A stretch of DNA of 64,000 bases from Daucus carota subsp. sativus (GCF_001625215.2 NC_030381.2:38872689-38936688); one strand, 5' to 3'; shown: positions 12,275 to 26,449, counted from the first letter of the stretch. Program-made: numbers and translations. The notes: generated by a model not told the origin, from the sequence alone.

Positions 12275-15160
12275 TTACGCCTGCATTTCGTAGTTATGGT
12301 GCATTTGGCTTCCTTTCCACCCACACAAATATCTTCCACCCAAGCGTTTTTTATGTTGCTTCTGTCCAGTTATACTTCTCGACCATTTTGCAGCTGTTAC
12401 TCTCTCAGTCACAACAGGGCTAGAATTGTGCTGAAAATTCTCAGCCAGCGGTACCATACCATCACCTTCAGACCTCTTGTCCAGCCACGCGGTGATGTCT
12501 TTAAATACAGCCTCAATGTTGTTATCCGGTTCTCCTGATGTCAGACCGTGCCACATTCCTGGGTACAATTTCATGGTCTTGTCAACACTACCCGCTAGCT
12601 CATATAATGCCCGACTTACGTCTGGATCAGTTACTGTATCTGCCTCTCCATGTAGCACAAAAAAGGGTAAAGTCACCTGCCCAAAATCCATTTATCCGGT
12701 ACTCAGAATTTAGAAATACTGGTAATCACTCAGAGTCACAGATGACATTTCAATTTTATTAATTATATCCCTGCTAGACTTAGTTATAGATTCAACACAG
12801 AACACAATAAGAGGCCCCTTGTACATATTTAAAGTAGTTGTGTGGTCTTACAACATAATATGCAACTAATAGAATCGAGTGAAAGAGGATACTAATTAGT
12901 TTTGATAGAATTTGGCGGGCAAATGGATCAGTGAATTATTCTACTAAGAGTGATAAACTGAAGCAAGTACCATGCTTGACAGTGTAGGCCCCTAAACTTA
13001 TCTTCACAATAAGAACTAGCTAGTCGAAATTAGACTCTCACAGAATGCTTGGTTTTCTGTGGTCACATTATTCTTTACAAGTGACATCCGAAAACTACTT
13101 CTACATTATATAGTTGTATCACTGAATGATTATACGGTTGCTTTTGTCAGGTCTCGTCTTCCTAAATGCCTTCTTACCTGATTAACGCCTTCGCTATGTA
13201 TAATTTACTTGCAGTTTTATGAATTACTATTAACTGTACATCTGACAGTAAACTAGATCAACAGAGAATTAAATAAACAAGGACCTGACTTAAGCTATCC
13301 TCAAGGTTCATGCTAGTTCGTAGCATTTCTAGAGCTGTTTTCAGTCGGGGTTTCTCTTGGTAAATTAGTCTATTACCTCGTATCTGCACAATTAAGAGAA
13401 AGAGAGATCAGAAAAGCTGTAGTCTTTTAGTTATTGCAGTTCAGAAAGTTGGTTATCAGTTGAAGAAAACTTACCTCTTCTCGCTTAACAGGGTCCTTGA
13501 AAGATGCTTCAATAACATCCTTTGTGGGAACTATTTTCCACTTGGGTATAATATCTTCGACAGTAGTTAACATGCTTATGACTACTGGATGTGGTTTCAC
13601 CTTCTCAGATATCTGAGGGAAAAAAATGATACTTTAATAGCTAATCAATTCACATTAGCAATGTCATTGATAATTGGGTATTCTGAATAATTTTGTTGTT
13701 AGGCAACATTAACAGGAACAATGTGGTACAAGTCTACAACGCCCACCTTACACATTGGAGCCACAAGAACTGCTCCGTGCCAGAATGCAGGGTCGCTTTT
13801 GTGAATAAGCAGAGCCACAGCCCCGCCCATCGACTCTCCATACAGGAACCTTCTCTTATCTTTGTACTCCTCCTTACCTGATGTCCATGCAAATATTTTT
13901 TCATCATCAATTAAATGCTCCCTCTAGTCTATAGTCCTGACACTATAGTTAGAAATCTAACAAGTAACATTATGTGCCGGATTGAATGGCTATCGGACTC
14001 TAGTGAATAACGTGCATTGAATTAGTTTACCATTTTTATGTAAATTAAATAAGCACCTCCACCATTATATGTTTGTTATCTCATCTGTATTATATGTCTG
14101 CAGACACCGGAAAGTAAAGTACTTAAGCATAATCCTGTCAGAGGCCCTCGGAAAACTATCTGCTGGACCGAGTTTTCGGTAAAGACATACAGGTGGTGAG
14201 TTTTTATATCATTGATCCACATTCTACACTCTATTATCATTGACTGTCAATTACTTTGAGAAAATGAATGAATGAATTTATTTTTTGTTCATAATCACAT
14301 AGCTTGGTCTTGGCTACTAAAAGACGATATGATAAATGAAGTGAAGTTGTTAGGTAACTTACCACAAATAGATTTAAAGAAGTCGCTACAGTCATTGACA
14401 ATGTTTTCAAACTTCTTGATGTAACAACGAGCTCCCATGGATCGTCCATGGCCTTCATAATCAATCCCCACCACAGCATAGCCGTAGTTGGCCAACCTTG
14501 TCCCGCAACCTTAATTATAGAGCATCGAGATGTGATTAGTTGAGCCATAAGACAGTTTATTTTTTATCAGGCAATTGTCAACAAGTGATGGTGTTAGCTA
14601 ACCAACATAACTACCACGCTTAAGTTATACTCCCCCTGTCCTTTGTTTACCTCAGGGCTCGGGGCTGAAAACACATTTTAAAACTCCTATAAAATGTAGT
14701 TTCACAGGTTACTTGAAAAAATTGAATAAAAATTTCAATGTTTAAGTGCTTATACGATAAAGGAAATTCTAAAAGTAACTTATGAAAATATAATTTATAT
14801 ACACCATATAATCCACAAGCAATGCAAAAAAACCCGTAAAACCTGAGAGGGACAGAAGGAGTAACTTATACGATTACAGTACAATAATTTTAGTAAATAC
14901 AACATATTGCAAGACAAGAAATTGCACATTGGATGGAAACATAAATGTGAAGTGAAAAGATGGTAGTTTCACTCTTGTGGGTAACAAATAAAGGCCTCAC
15001 ACCAACCAGTACAGCAATGTCGAAATGAGAAGAGAAAGTAACATCAATGGTGAAATAAATGACATAAGTGCTGGTATTTACTAGGTCGGTGAATTGGTTA
15101 TGAACATTAATACAGTCGAGTCTCAACAAATATATATTTAATCAAAAAATAAAAAAAACA

Positions 15161-15203
<43 letters not shown>

Positions 15204-15637
15204 GCCATTGCTCAAAACAGAACACAGTTAAAAAAAGAACAACACAGAACACTTTAGAATCAAATATAGAATCTCATCTAAAACTTGAATTAAATTCAAA
15301 TTTTAAGCTGAATAACATTTTATTATGAATGATAATAGTATCCACGATGTTTAATAATAAATATTTATTAAAAATAACATGATTCTATGTAAAATAATCG
15401 TGCAAAAAATATATTTATATGATTCTATTCTGGATTTTATTCTGGATTCTGTTCTCGATTCTATAATATTTCATATCAATAATTTGGATGAGTTTAGATG
15501 TTAGATTTCATCTATTAACTTTAATTAGTGTTTAGCTATGTAGTTATAACCTTAACAAATAATTATTTGTGAAAAATGAAGTGTTATGACAGTGTTCTGT
15601 GTTGTTCTTTTTTTAAAGTGTTCTGTGTGGAGTGCAA

Positions 15638-15699
<62 letters not shown>

Positions 15700-16519
15700 T
15701 CCCCTTTCCAATAATAAACTTTTAATTTCAATTAATGATCAATAATCTTGATAAAAAAGATATAATTTCATAGGAAATAAAGATCGAGCATAGTAATCAA
15801 ATGGCACTGCATATGACAATGCAAAACCAATTGACAATTGCAGACCAACAAGAACCAAACCTGGTTGAAAAAAGAGAATTATTGGTATGACTATTAACAA
15901 ACTGATACAGTATTGCATTGCTTAGAGTCCTAGACAAGTGCACTTAAGAAATATTTATATTTTTATCAAGTATTTAAGTCAATTTAATCCTCATTAGTCC
16001 TTACAAGATACTGTAGCAAATTGAGCTGATGAATTGCAAATGTAATTTGAAATGGAAAGACAGGTTATGAAACAAGTGAAACAAAATCACCAAGAAGGAG
16101 AAATTAAATTACCTTTCATGAAATCACTGCACTCCATGCCATATCCTGCACTCTCAGGTCTCATCATACAAAAATCAGATATAATAATATAAATAAGCTG
16201 TGTGTGTGTGTGTGTGTTTAAGTTGATCTAGTGAGAAGAAAGAAAGTGCAGACCATGGCAAAGAAAGACAAGGGCTTTTGGAGAAGAAACAGGCAGCCAT
16301 CTGCAAGTAAAAAGCTTCACTCCTCTGGAATTTCTAACATATTCCTGAACGTACAGCACAAACATTTATAGATCACATTTGTCAAAAGATCAGTACTATA
16401 ACAAACAGGTCTATTTACGACTAATAAGTTAAGACGGATTTCTTGCGCGTCTCAATTCAAGAAAAATTATTATAAAGTGAAAAATAAAAGACCCCCACCT
16501 CATAATATTCCACATCCAT
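12275..16519 (-). CDS. Alpha/beta hydrolase, monoacylglycerol lipase / caffeoylshikimate esterase-like
   Basis: Serine hydrolase (Hydrolase_4 fold) of the plant MAGL group, which hydrolyses monoacylglycerols or related esters; one branch cleaves caffeoyl shikimate in lignin synthesis. Eight coding exons (minus): 16499-16519, 16254-16344, 16113-16145, 14363-14509, 13747-13877, 13475-13612, 13285-13383, 12275-12676, giving 353 residues. Visible motifs: oxyanion HGYG (37-40), EGHGRS in exon 4, nucleophile elbow GESMGG with Ser113, acid in HGEAD (Asp233) and catalytic His263 in GMWHGL. The triad is complete. The protein starts MDVEYYE, without a signal peptide. After the hydrolase fold ends (about residue 285) there is a tail of about 70 residues, basic and without acidic clusters. 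Substrate cannot be told from sequence; the true caffeoylshikimate esterase is usually shorter at the C-terminus. Confidence 0.9.
14630..14861. mobile_element. Stowaway MITE in hydrolase intron
   Basis: Inverted ends CTCCCCCTGTCC.. and ..GGGACAGAAGGAG, flanked by TA (14628-14629, 14862-14863). 232 bp, in the large intron between exons 3 and 4. Confidence 0.8.
15202..15639. mobile_element. (TA)n-bounded inverted-repeat element (Micron-like MITE)
   Basis: A 438-bp element bounded on both sides by long TA tracts (15166-15201 and 15640-15697). Its ends form imperfect inverted repeats of about 60 bp sharing the core AAAAAAAGAACAACACAG and AGAACAC. The interior is AT-rich and non-coding. The arrangement resembles rice Micron elements, which insert in TA microsatellites. 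It sits in the same hydrolase intron as the Stowaway at 14630. Confidence 0.7.
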
Positions 16520-17604
16520 TTCTGACAAGTCTTGAGCCAAGAAAGAGGGCAGAAAGAAGAAGATGCAGTGTCAAGGATGTTTGTAAAAGAAAGAACCCTT
16601 TGTTTGTGAGAATTTAAAAAGAGGTGAGTAGCTGGTAAGAATAAAAAAATTAAAGAGAGAAGAGTGTGAAAATATGGAAAATAAATGCTGATATTGAATG
16701 AAATCTGGACTTTAGGATATGGTGGTTGACAATAGGGCAGTTACAATATTCATAACGTCAAGGACGAAATTTTGAATCAAATCGTATTGTAAGGATCAAG
16801 CAGAGTGTGTAAATGTAAAATGATGGGTACGTAGAGTACATGCAGCACAGCATTGATCATTGATCAAGACAGTGGATCCGTTCTCTTTCTCTACGTTACT
16901 TCACTCCATACGCATGTTATTACATGTATATGTGCATGTCACCAAGAGACCAATCCCGATTTTCTCCCTAAACATGGGGATGCGTGTCAGCATAAGAGTG
17001 AACATGTTTTACGTTCAATAACAAGAAGTAGTGGTTGGGAAGATGAGTGGTATTTGCCTCATTGCTGTCATAATAGTACTTAATTACTGTAATTAAGTTG
17101 TTTACCTACTTGGATTCCTTCGCTTTTAAATTGAACTAGTAGTACTAGTTGAATGGGTTAATTATCAAATTCATGATTGAATTGGATAAATGATATCAAC
17201 TTCATCACTAATCTCCACGGCTTCGATACAATCAAATAGAATGACCCAAGGGTGCCATATTCTACGAACCCAAACTATGTGATTAAATAAATCCTCCTCT
17301 ATCTGTTGCGGGTCGAGAACACGTGACACATTAATAAAAAAGACTGAAGGAAAAAAAATTCTTAAAATTTTAAAAAACTTGGTGATATAAAAATATTCAC
17401 ATAAATAAAATTTATTAAAAAAGAAAACATTTCAATATTATTCAAAAATAATTATAATCTAATAAAAAACGTAAAAATTAATCTTAATTGTTTAGTTAAT
17501 TATATATTAAAATTTAGTTTCATGCATTTATTTAGATAATTATATCTTAAAATTAATTTAATAAAAAGATTGCATACTTTATTTTCATATAAACTTCAAA
17601 TTAT

Positions 17605-17770
17605 GTGCCCGCAAAGGTTGGTTCAGCTGGTTAAAAAAGGATTTGTATCCTATTTATCACATGTTCGACTCCGAAGAGGGGAGAATTTGTGATTATGCCT
17701 CTTAGATCAGAATCTACAGCTGGCATTTACGTTATAGTCAGGCGTTCCCTTTTATGGTCTATTTCAATTT
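17605..17770 (+). mobile_element. tRNA-derived SINE-like element
   Basis: The 5' part looks like a tRNA head: an A-box-like GGTTGGTTCAGCTGGTTA at about 17617 and a B-box-like ATGTTCGACTCC about 40 bp later, the usual RNA polymerase III promoter spacing. It does not fold as a complete tRNA, so it is not a tRNA gene. The 3' limit is uncertain and no target duplication was found. Confidence 0.55.
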
Positions 17771-18180
17771 TCTGCGAGTTAAATGGGTCATTTTTGATTA
17801 AATATATAAAATTCATTCATTTATCATTTAGAAAACCGAATGCTACATTTTAAAACAGATTAGATATTTTAATAACTATATATTTTATTTTTTCAAATTA
17901 TATAATATATAAAAATTTCAGTCAAATTATAATCAATTTCACAAGTAAAAAGTCAAAATAAACAATTATTTAGAGATGGAGAAAATATTATTACATATAA
18001 ATATATTATTAAATAATAGAATTTGAGTTTTTAAATATTTAGTTGAATCAGTTAGATAGCAGAATTTTTATTATCATATTTACTGCGATATCTTGTTTGA
18101 TTTATATAATTTATTTCTCACAGGTCACAACTTCAAATACTTGGCGGAAAAAAAAAGGGTCACAACTTCAAATCATAATA

Positions 18181-18440
18181 CTCCCTCCGTCCCAGTCATT
18201 TGTATACAAATGGTAACGGAGATCAAAAAATTGTGTAAAAAACGAGTAAAGTTAGTTGAAAAATGGGCATAGTGGTGGGATTCGTTTATATTTAATATTC
18301 TAATAGATTTGAGATAGGGATAGAAGGGAGATAGGGGAAGGAAGTAGCTGGTGTAATAGGTTTTATATTATAAAAATTTATTATTTTTGGAATGTATATA
18401 ATTGGTGGGACGTTCCAAAAAAAAATCGTATACAATTCAT
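18181..18440. mobile_element. Stowaway MITE, right end missing
   Basis: Begins after TA with CTCCCTCCGTCCCAGTC and TTTGTATACAAATGG. It shares TTTGTATAC and GGTGGGAC segments with the element at 21235-22105, but the right side stops near TCGTATACAATT without the expected GACGGAGGGAG end. Confidence 0.65.
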
Positions 18441-18493
18441 TGGTAAGTATTTGCAGTTTCTGGGCTACAGACGTTTCATCATTAAGGACACTA

Positions 18494-18759
18494 TCCTTGA
18501 AGCCCAAATCGTATAACTCCTCCAACCCAGCCCACTCTAGTAAGCTAAAAGCAAAACCCTAGAAAACACTCACCTCCTCTTATAACCTATTTCTCCCCAT
18601 TCCTCCGTATCGAATTGCTGACGGCCGCTTCACATTTCCACCAGGTAATCCAATCTCTCCCCACACACAAAATCTGTAAGTATTCATCTACTGCTCTCGC
18701 ATTCAAAATTGGAGAATTGAATTGATTCGTGTTAATTTAATTAACAGAGAAGAGTAAAG
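18494..18759 (+). promoter_or_regulatory. RPL22-A promoter, leader and leader intron
   Basis: This block is conserved with the one ahead of RPL22-B (from 23931). Shared parts are AGCCCAAATCGTATAACTC, a CCCAGCCC site II-like motif, an AACCCTA telo-box at about 18556 and ACGGCCGCTTCACATTTCCA. A 5' UTR intron is inferred from 18645 (CCAG|GTAATC) to 18747 (TTAACAG). Telo-box plus site II is the known signature of plant ribosomal protein promoters. Confidence 0.65.
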
Positions 18760-19832
<1,073 letters not shown>

Positions 19833-20105
19833 ATTGTTTGATTTGGTTCTGTTGTCTCTCTCTTTTTTTTGATGTAGAAGCCTCCTTTCTTGATTTCTCT
19901 TGTTTGAATGATTACTAGATGGAATCTATATATGTTCTTGGATACCTTGCAACATTGTTTACTAATGAGGAACTACTTTACATATTTGTTATTACATGTG
20001 TTGAATTCTTGGGAAGATCATAGGTATCCTGTTGCTTGACTGACTATGGCAGGTTTATGATGGTTTTAGTTCATCACTTTTGCATTTAGCATCAATTTGG
20101 TTATT
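19833..20105 (+). other. RPL22-A 3' UTR and end of duplicated unit
   Basis: Similarity to the region after RPL22-B continues patchily to about 20105, including GATGTAGAAGCCTCCTTTCT and TTGGGAAGAT. After this the two sequences part, which sets the right border of the duplicated unit. Confidence 0.6.
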
Positions 20106-20283
20106 TAGTTCTCAACCCTTGTATAACTTACTACCAAAAAGATTTTGTCTCTGAAAGATTTAGCCGGGTAATTGGAGCCCTGGAGGTTTTCAACAAATAA
20201 TCAGCAACTCCTGAGCTCATTCAGCAAGAATAAGGATTCTGGGAGATTGATATTAGTAATTAATTAGTGTGGATAGTTATATC

Positions 20284-20950
20284 CATAGTTGTCATGTCGG
20301 TCGACTAGTCGCGACTAGTCGACCAAGCGGCACTAAGCGGTGAATGGATGTCGACTCAACATGTCGACTAGGTGAATGTTGATATTTTGGTCGCTTGGTC
20401 GACTAAGCGGTCGACTAGTCGTTGACTAGTCGACTAGTCGAGTTTGGACCACCGACTAGTCGACTGTTTTTTTGCAATTCACTAGTCGACTAGTCGAGTT
20501 TGGACCACGGACTAGTCGACTGATTTCTTGCAATTTGCATTATGCATGATCAATTTTGCATAAATTTTGTTATTTGTTTACTGTACTGCCACATCACATC
20601 AGTATCACATAATTGATATTTATCGATTGTTAGCTTTTTTTTTTTTTGAGAAAATATCGATTGTTAGCTTGATACATATTTTACTTGATCGTGTGTACTT
20701 TGCTTTGTTGTTAACTATTCGCTTTTCCACATTCTCTTTAGGTGTCTGATTTTTAATTCCTTAGAATCCGGAATAAAATTTTATGGAAGGTACATAATAC
20801 AAATATATGTATGTGTTTATATGTATATAATAAATTTTTAATTTATAAGAAATATATATTTTTTAGCGACTAGTCCACGACTAGTCTACGGACTAGTCGA
20901 CTAGCGGGAGGTCTATCGACTCGCCTCGACTCATCGACGTGACAACCATG
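20284..20950. mobile_element. hAT-like non-autonomous element with CTAGTCGAC subrepeats
   Basis: Ends are inverted (CATAGTTGTCATGTCG and CGACGTGACAACCATG) and flanked by the same GTTATATC (20276-20283 and 20951-20958). An 8-bp duplication fits hAT; a 9-bp reading is also possible. Near both ends there are many copies of the palindrome-rich motif CGACTAGTCGAC. No transposase in the 667 bp. Confidence 0.7.
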
Positions 20951-21353
20951 GTTATATCCCAAACAAATCCTATCCTATTGGTCATTTCCTTATGATTTTT
21001 TCATTATGTGAGACACATGTTAAAGATAATTTTTTGTGGTTTTTTTTTATTACAAAACACACAATTTAAGATATAGGTTTGTAACTTATATTTAGATTGT
21101 ATTTTTATATATATTTAAATATCAAACTTTTGTTTAGTAGAATTGTTTTTATAAACATTTAAATATTATAATCATAAATAAAGAAAAGGTAAAATAATTT
21201 ATAAAATTCTATTTTATAGAGTATAAAAATACTACTCTCTCCGTCCGATTTATATGTATACAGTTTTCTTTTTGGATGTCCAACCAATTGTATACATTCC
21301 AAAAGTAGTAAAATTTTACAATATACCTTCTTCCATTATCTCCATTCTATAAA

Positions 21354-21929
21354 AGCATGTCCAACAATGCCCTGTAATAATGTCCTAAGTAAAATTTAAG
21401 ACATTTAACATAAAAATGTGATCCAATAGTGTCCTAGTGGTGCCTTAAAACACCAGGACACACTACATGTGCCTTATTTATAAGGCACTACAACACTTGT
21501 CCTAAACTATTTTAATCTATAAAATATTTACTCTCTCTCTCTTTTTCACACCTTTTCATGTTTGGCTTATATATAGTTGTATTCAAATATATTAATATTT
21601 TAGTATTGGGTTTGTCTAGTGTGTGCCCATGGGCACATTCTAAGCGCAGAGTTTTATAAGTTTGGGAGGTTTTGATTGGTGTGGTTGTTGCATTTGCAGG
21701 GGGTCCACCATTATTAACATGCAAAAGCCAATCAAAACCTCCCAAATTTATAAAACTCCGCGCTTAGCATGTGCCCATGGGTACATACTAGAAAAACCGT
21801 TTAGTATTATGGCATGAGGATAAGGCATATTGTTGGAATAGATGTATGTGTATAGTATCGTAGATCACTGGGACATTATATTTTATTATATATTTAAGAC
21901 TTCTACTAAGACACTGTTGGACTTGCTCT
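21354..21929. mobile_element. Tourist-like MITE nested in Stowaway
   Basis: Inverted ends AGCATGTCCAACAATG and CACTGTTGGACTTGCT resemble common plant PIF/Harbinger MITE termini (GAGCAxxTCCAACA). The exact target duplication could not be fixed. It is interrupted by the MULE-MITE at 21608-21799. Confidence 0.55.
21608..21799. mobile_element. MULE-type fold-back MITE, copy 1
   Basis: 192 bp that is nearly one long inverted repeat: the left arm has TGTGTGCCCATGGGCACATT and GGGAGGTTTTGATTGG, the right arm the inverse. A 9-bp target duplication TTTAGTATT (21599-21607, 21800-21808) points to a Mutator-like element. Same family as 23682-23874. Confidence 0.85.
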
Positions 21930-23330
21930 AATAATATAAACACTATTACACCCACTGTCTTTCTCCCCTATCTCAAATCTATTATTAAATATAAATGGGT
22001 CCCACCATTATACCCATTTTTTATCTAACTTTACTCATTTTTTACATTTTTTTCTTCGTCTCTGTATACCAACCAAATGTATACAAATGACCAGGACGGA
22101 GGGAGTACTTGTCAAGTCTATATAGAGTGAAGATAAATGACGTAAGTGACCCCACTTCATATATATCACTTCTTTTCCACCGCTTGCTCTGTCTCGAAAA
22201 AGATTGATATGCTAAAACATAATCGAACTGATCTAAAACTTGTAATTGTGTTAGTGAACTTAGAAGTCTTGCATTTATATAATTCAAGAAAATAAAATTT
22301 GTATTTAACTAACGGTCATTAATATAATAATAGAATAAAAACTGAACTTGTAACTTATAAAACTCAACTCAATCCCAACTTATATTTACATTTTTAAATT
22401 TATTAAAACTTTTAACTAAGTATACTGAAAGAATAATAAATTTTCATAAGTGGTACTCAACAAAAATTAACTTGCAATCACTCTAAATCACTCTCATCTC
22501 TCTTAATCTCAACCATTCTCTTATCTTTTCTCTTTCAATCTTTTTGATATTTACATATTTTGAATTATAATATAAAAAAATGTTTTTGATGTTGAAATTT
22601 TATGATAACTTCGTGGAGAAGATGAAAATCAGCATCTTCAAAAGTGTGGGCATCTGCTGTATGCAACAACAATATCAAAAATAGCCTAAATCTCTCTCAT
22701 CTCTTAATCTCTCTCCTCTCTATTCTTTCCTATACTCTCTCAATTTCCCTCCTCTCTCAATATATTTCATATCTCTCTCTCTCAATCTAACAATTTTATC
22801 CCGAATGCTATAATATAGTTGTAACATGATTATCTTTTTTATTAGTTTGATAAGTACAAAATTGATTTCAGTTGTTAATTTTTACATTAAAAACTAATTG
22901 AGTATATAAATGTATATGAATGAAAATATGTTATAATTTTATAATTTTTAATTTTGATTACCCAATTACAAGTTGAGAATCAATTCAGTTATCCGATTAT
23001 GAGTTTATATTAGTTTAGTTAGTTAATTATAAGTTTATATTAGTTCAACTAGTCGATGGTTTTTTTTAGTTCAGTAATCCAATTGCATGTTTTGAGTTAG
23101 TTCACTAATATTTTAACCTATTAACCCCCTCAAAAAGACATGTGTTTGGAAGAGCGTAATCTTTTGAGTTTTTTCTCACAAATTCGAGCTTAGAAATTTT
23201 TCTGAAAGAATACCGTAATTTTAAGAAAAATATAAAAAAATAATTTTTCAAATAAAAAATACAAATATATCATTTCCTAAATAATTTTTTCAAAAATGCG
23301 AAGATTATTTTTGAAGCCATATATACGAAG

Positions 23331-23460
23331 ATTTTAATTGGATGGTTGTTGTAAACGCAGGGGGTCCATCATTATTAAAGAGCGTATGCCAATCAAAATC
23401 ATTCAAATTCATACATTTTAGGGCTTAGTATGTGCCCATGACACATCATCGAGAAATCCT
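23331..23460. mobile_element. MULE-type fold-back MITE, degenerate copy 3
   Basis: Shares with copy 1 the segment GCAGGGGGTCCA.CATTATTAA, CCAATCAAAA and GCTTAGTATGTGCCCATG. The left arm is mostly lost and no target duplication is seen. Confidence 0.6.
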
Positions 23461-23681
23461 TAATTAGTTAATTACTTTTAGATACTATAATAATCAATTA
23501 TATCCATTGGCTTATAATAGTATATTATAATTTGATTATTTCATATATTAATTCTCAAATGTTTTATTAAATATTATTGAATTATGATTTACTTAATTTT
23601 TTTATATTTTCTAATATTTTTTTTTAATCTTAGATGTATCTTTTGTTTTTTGAGTAAGATGTATCTTTTGTTAATTCTTAA

Positions 23682-23874
23682 CGGTTTTTCTATGGTGTGC
23701 CCATGGGCACATGCTAAGCGCGGAAAATTTTGTGCTTGGATCATTTTGATTGGCTATTATCTCATGATAATGGTGGACCCTCCTGCAAATACACCAACCA
23801 CACTAATCAAAATCTCTCAAATACAAAAATTTCCGCGCTTAGCATGTGGCCATGGGCACACACTAGCCAAACCG
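23682..23874. mobile_element. MULE-type fold-back MITE, copy 2
   Basis: 193 bp with arms CGGTTTTTCTATGGTGTGCC and its inverse at the right end, GCCCATGGGCACA on each side, and a 9-bp duplication AATTCTTAA (23673-23681, 23875-23883). It ends about 50 bp before the conserved RPL22-B promoter block. Confidence 0.85.
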
Positions 23875-23930
23875 AATTCTTAATTGCTCATTTGTATACT
23901 ATTTTCCTAAAGTTTGTTGACATGTCCTTT

Positions 23931-24174
23931 TTCTTGAGCCCAAATCGTATAACTCTCCCAGCCCGGCCCGACCCAGTAAGCTAGAAGAAAAACCCTAAAT
24001 AACTAAAGTGATATAACCTACTTCGTCCCTTTCACTCGTATCGAGTTGCAGACGGCCGCTTCACATTTCCACCAGGTATTCCAATCTCTCCACACCTACA
24101 CACACAATCTGTAAGTATATATTTGTTAAAATTGAGCTAACTTGTGCTAATTGAACGAGCAGAGAAGAGTAAAG
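23931..24174 (+). promoter_or_regulatory. RPL22-B promoter, leader and leader intron
   Basis: Begins with GAGCCCAAATCGTATAACTC as in copy A, followed by CCCAGCCCGGCCCG site II-like sequence, an AAACCCTAAA telo-box at about 23990 and GACGGCCGCTTCACATTTCC. The inferred leader intron runs from 24076 (CCAG|GTATTC) to 24162 (CGAGCAG). Confidence 0.65.
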
Positions 24175-25581
<1,407 letters not shown>

Positions 25582-26235
25582 ATTGTTTGATTTAGCTCTA
25601 TTGTCTTCTTTATTTTGATGTAGAAGCCTCCTTTCTGGAATTTTCGTGTTTCAATTATTACTGGACAGAGTCTTTATAGGTTCTTGGATATCTTCAATAT
25701 CTTGCAACTTTGTTACTAATGCGGAGCTATTTTGTTTTGTTATTAAGTGTGTGTAGACAATATTGGGAAGATTGTCTATCATTGGGTTTATTGATGGCCT
25801 TGTTTCATCAATTCTGCCATCAATTGGACTAATCAGTTTTGAAACATTATATAACACTGAATCACTGATATATGTTTTCTAAAAACCTATGGCACACCGC
25901 ACATGTCTCCAAATGATTTCTGCGCTGCTGCAGCAAGAATGAGTACCCATCAAGATTTTTATATTTGGAAATAAACTTTCTTGATATTTAGAATCCCTTT
26001 TCCGATATGCCAAAACAGTTAACCTCTGCATCTCAGAGAATTATCCATTAGATGAAATTATTTACGTATAGAGGTTAAGAACATGCCTCAAACCCAACTC
26101 AATTCTAAACGACCGTCTAGATGGATCTTTAACTGAAATATAACTTCGATTGTTCCGGCCAGAATCGGGGTCGATGCTTACAAACGAGAGGCCACGGGAA
26201 TGCGATTTCTGAAAATGGGTGATCAGATAATTTTA

Positions 26236-26449
26236 GTCCCTCGCGCTTTGACTTTTTGACACACTTCTAAATCTTTTGACAGCTTATTTAAAATTGTTAT
26301 TTTTAAAATTTTCTTTTTCTGAATTATAATATTAATCATATATTTATATTGAATTTTTTAAAAAAAAATAATAATTTTAACTATGCGGTCAAAAGATTTA
26401 TAAATATGTGCCAAAAAATCAAACGACTTATATTTCAAAACAGAAAGAG
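26236..26449. mobile_element. TA-target MITE, degenerate
   Basis: Ends GTCCCTCGCGCTTTGAC and CGACTTAT..CAGAAAGAG, flanked by TA. The interior matches the family of 35583-35805 (TTAAAATTTTCTTTTTCTG segment). Confidence 0.55.

Larger units (their letters stand above)
16520..18493. other. Intergenic, hydrolase promoter to RPL22-A
   Basis: The left end holds the hydrolase leader. The rest is AT-rich and contains a tRNA-derived SINE-like sequence (17605-17770) and a truncated Stowaway element (18181-18440). No coding gene seen; short frames near 16853-17083 match nothing known. Confidence 0.5.
21235..22105. mobile_element. Stowaway MITE split by a nested insertion
   Basis: The outer ends are CTCTCTCCGTCCG...TGTATAC and GTATAC...GACGGAGGGAG, flanked by TA (21233-21234, 22106-22107). 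Its two halves, 21235 to about 21353 and about 21930 to 22105, together would be about 300 bp. The middle is another element (21354-21929) that itself holds a third (21608-21799). Confidence 0.75.
20106..23930. other. Transposon-rich spacer between the RPL22 copies
   Basis: Holds the 667-bp hAT-like element (20284-20950), a nested Stowaway/Tourist-like/MULE-MITE stack (21235-22105), a degenerate MULE-MITE (23331-23460) and an intact one (23682-23874). The part 22110-23330 is AT-rich with CT-rich tracts (about 22490-22790). No gene seen. Confidence 0.6.

Noticed and set aside
17605-17680. Possible tRNA gene
   Set aside because: A- and B-box-like motifs exist, but arms do not pair as a full cloverleaf; fits a SINE head.
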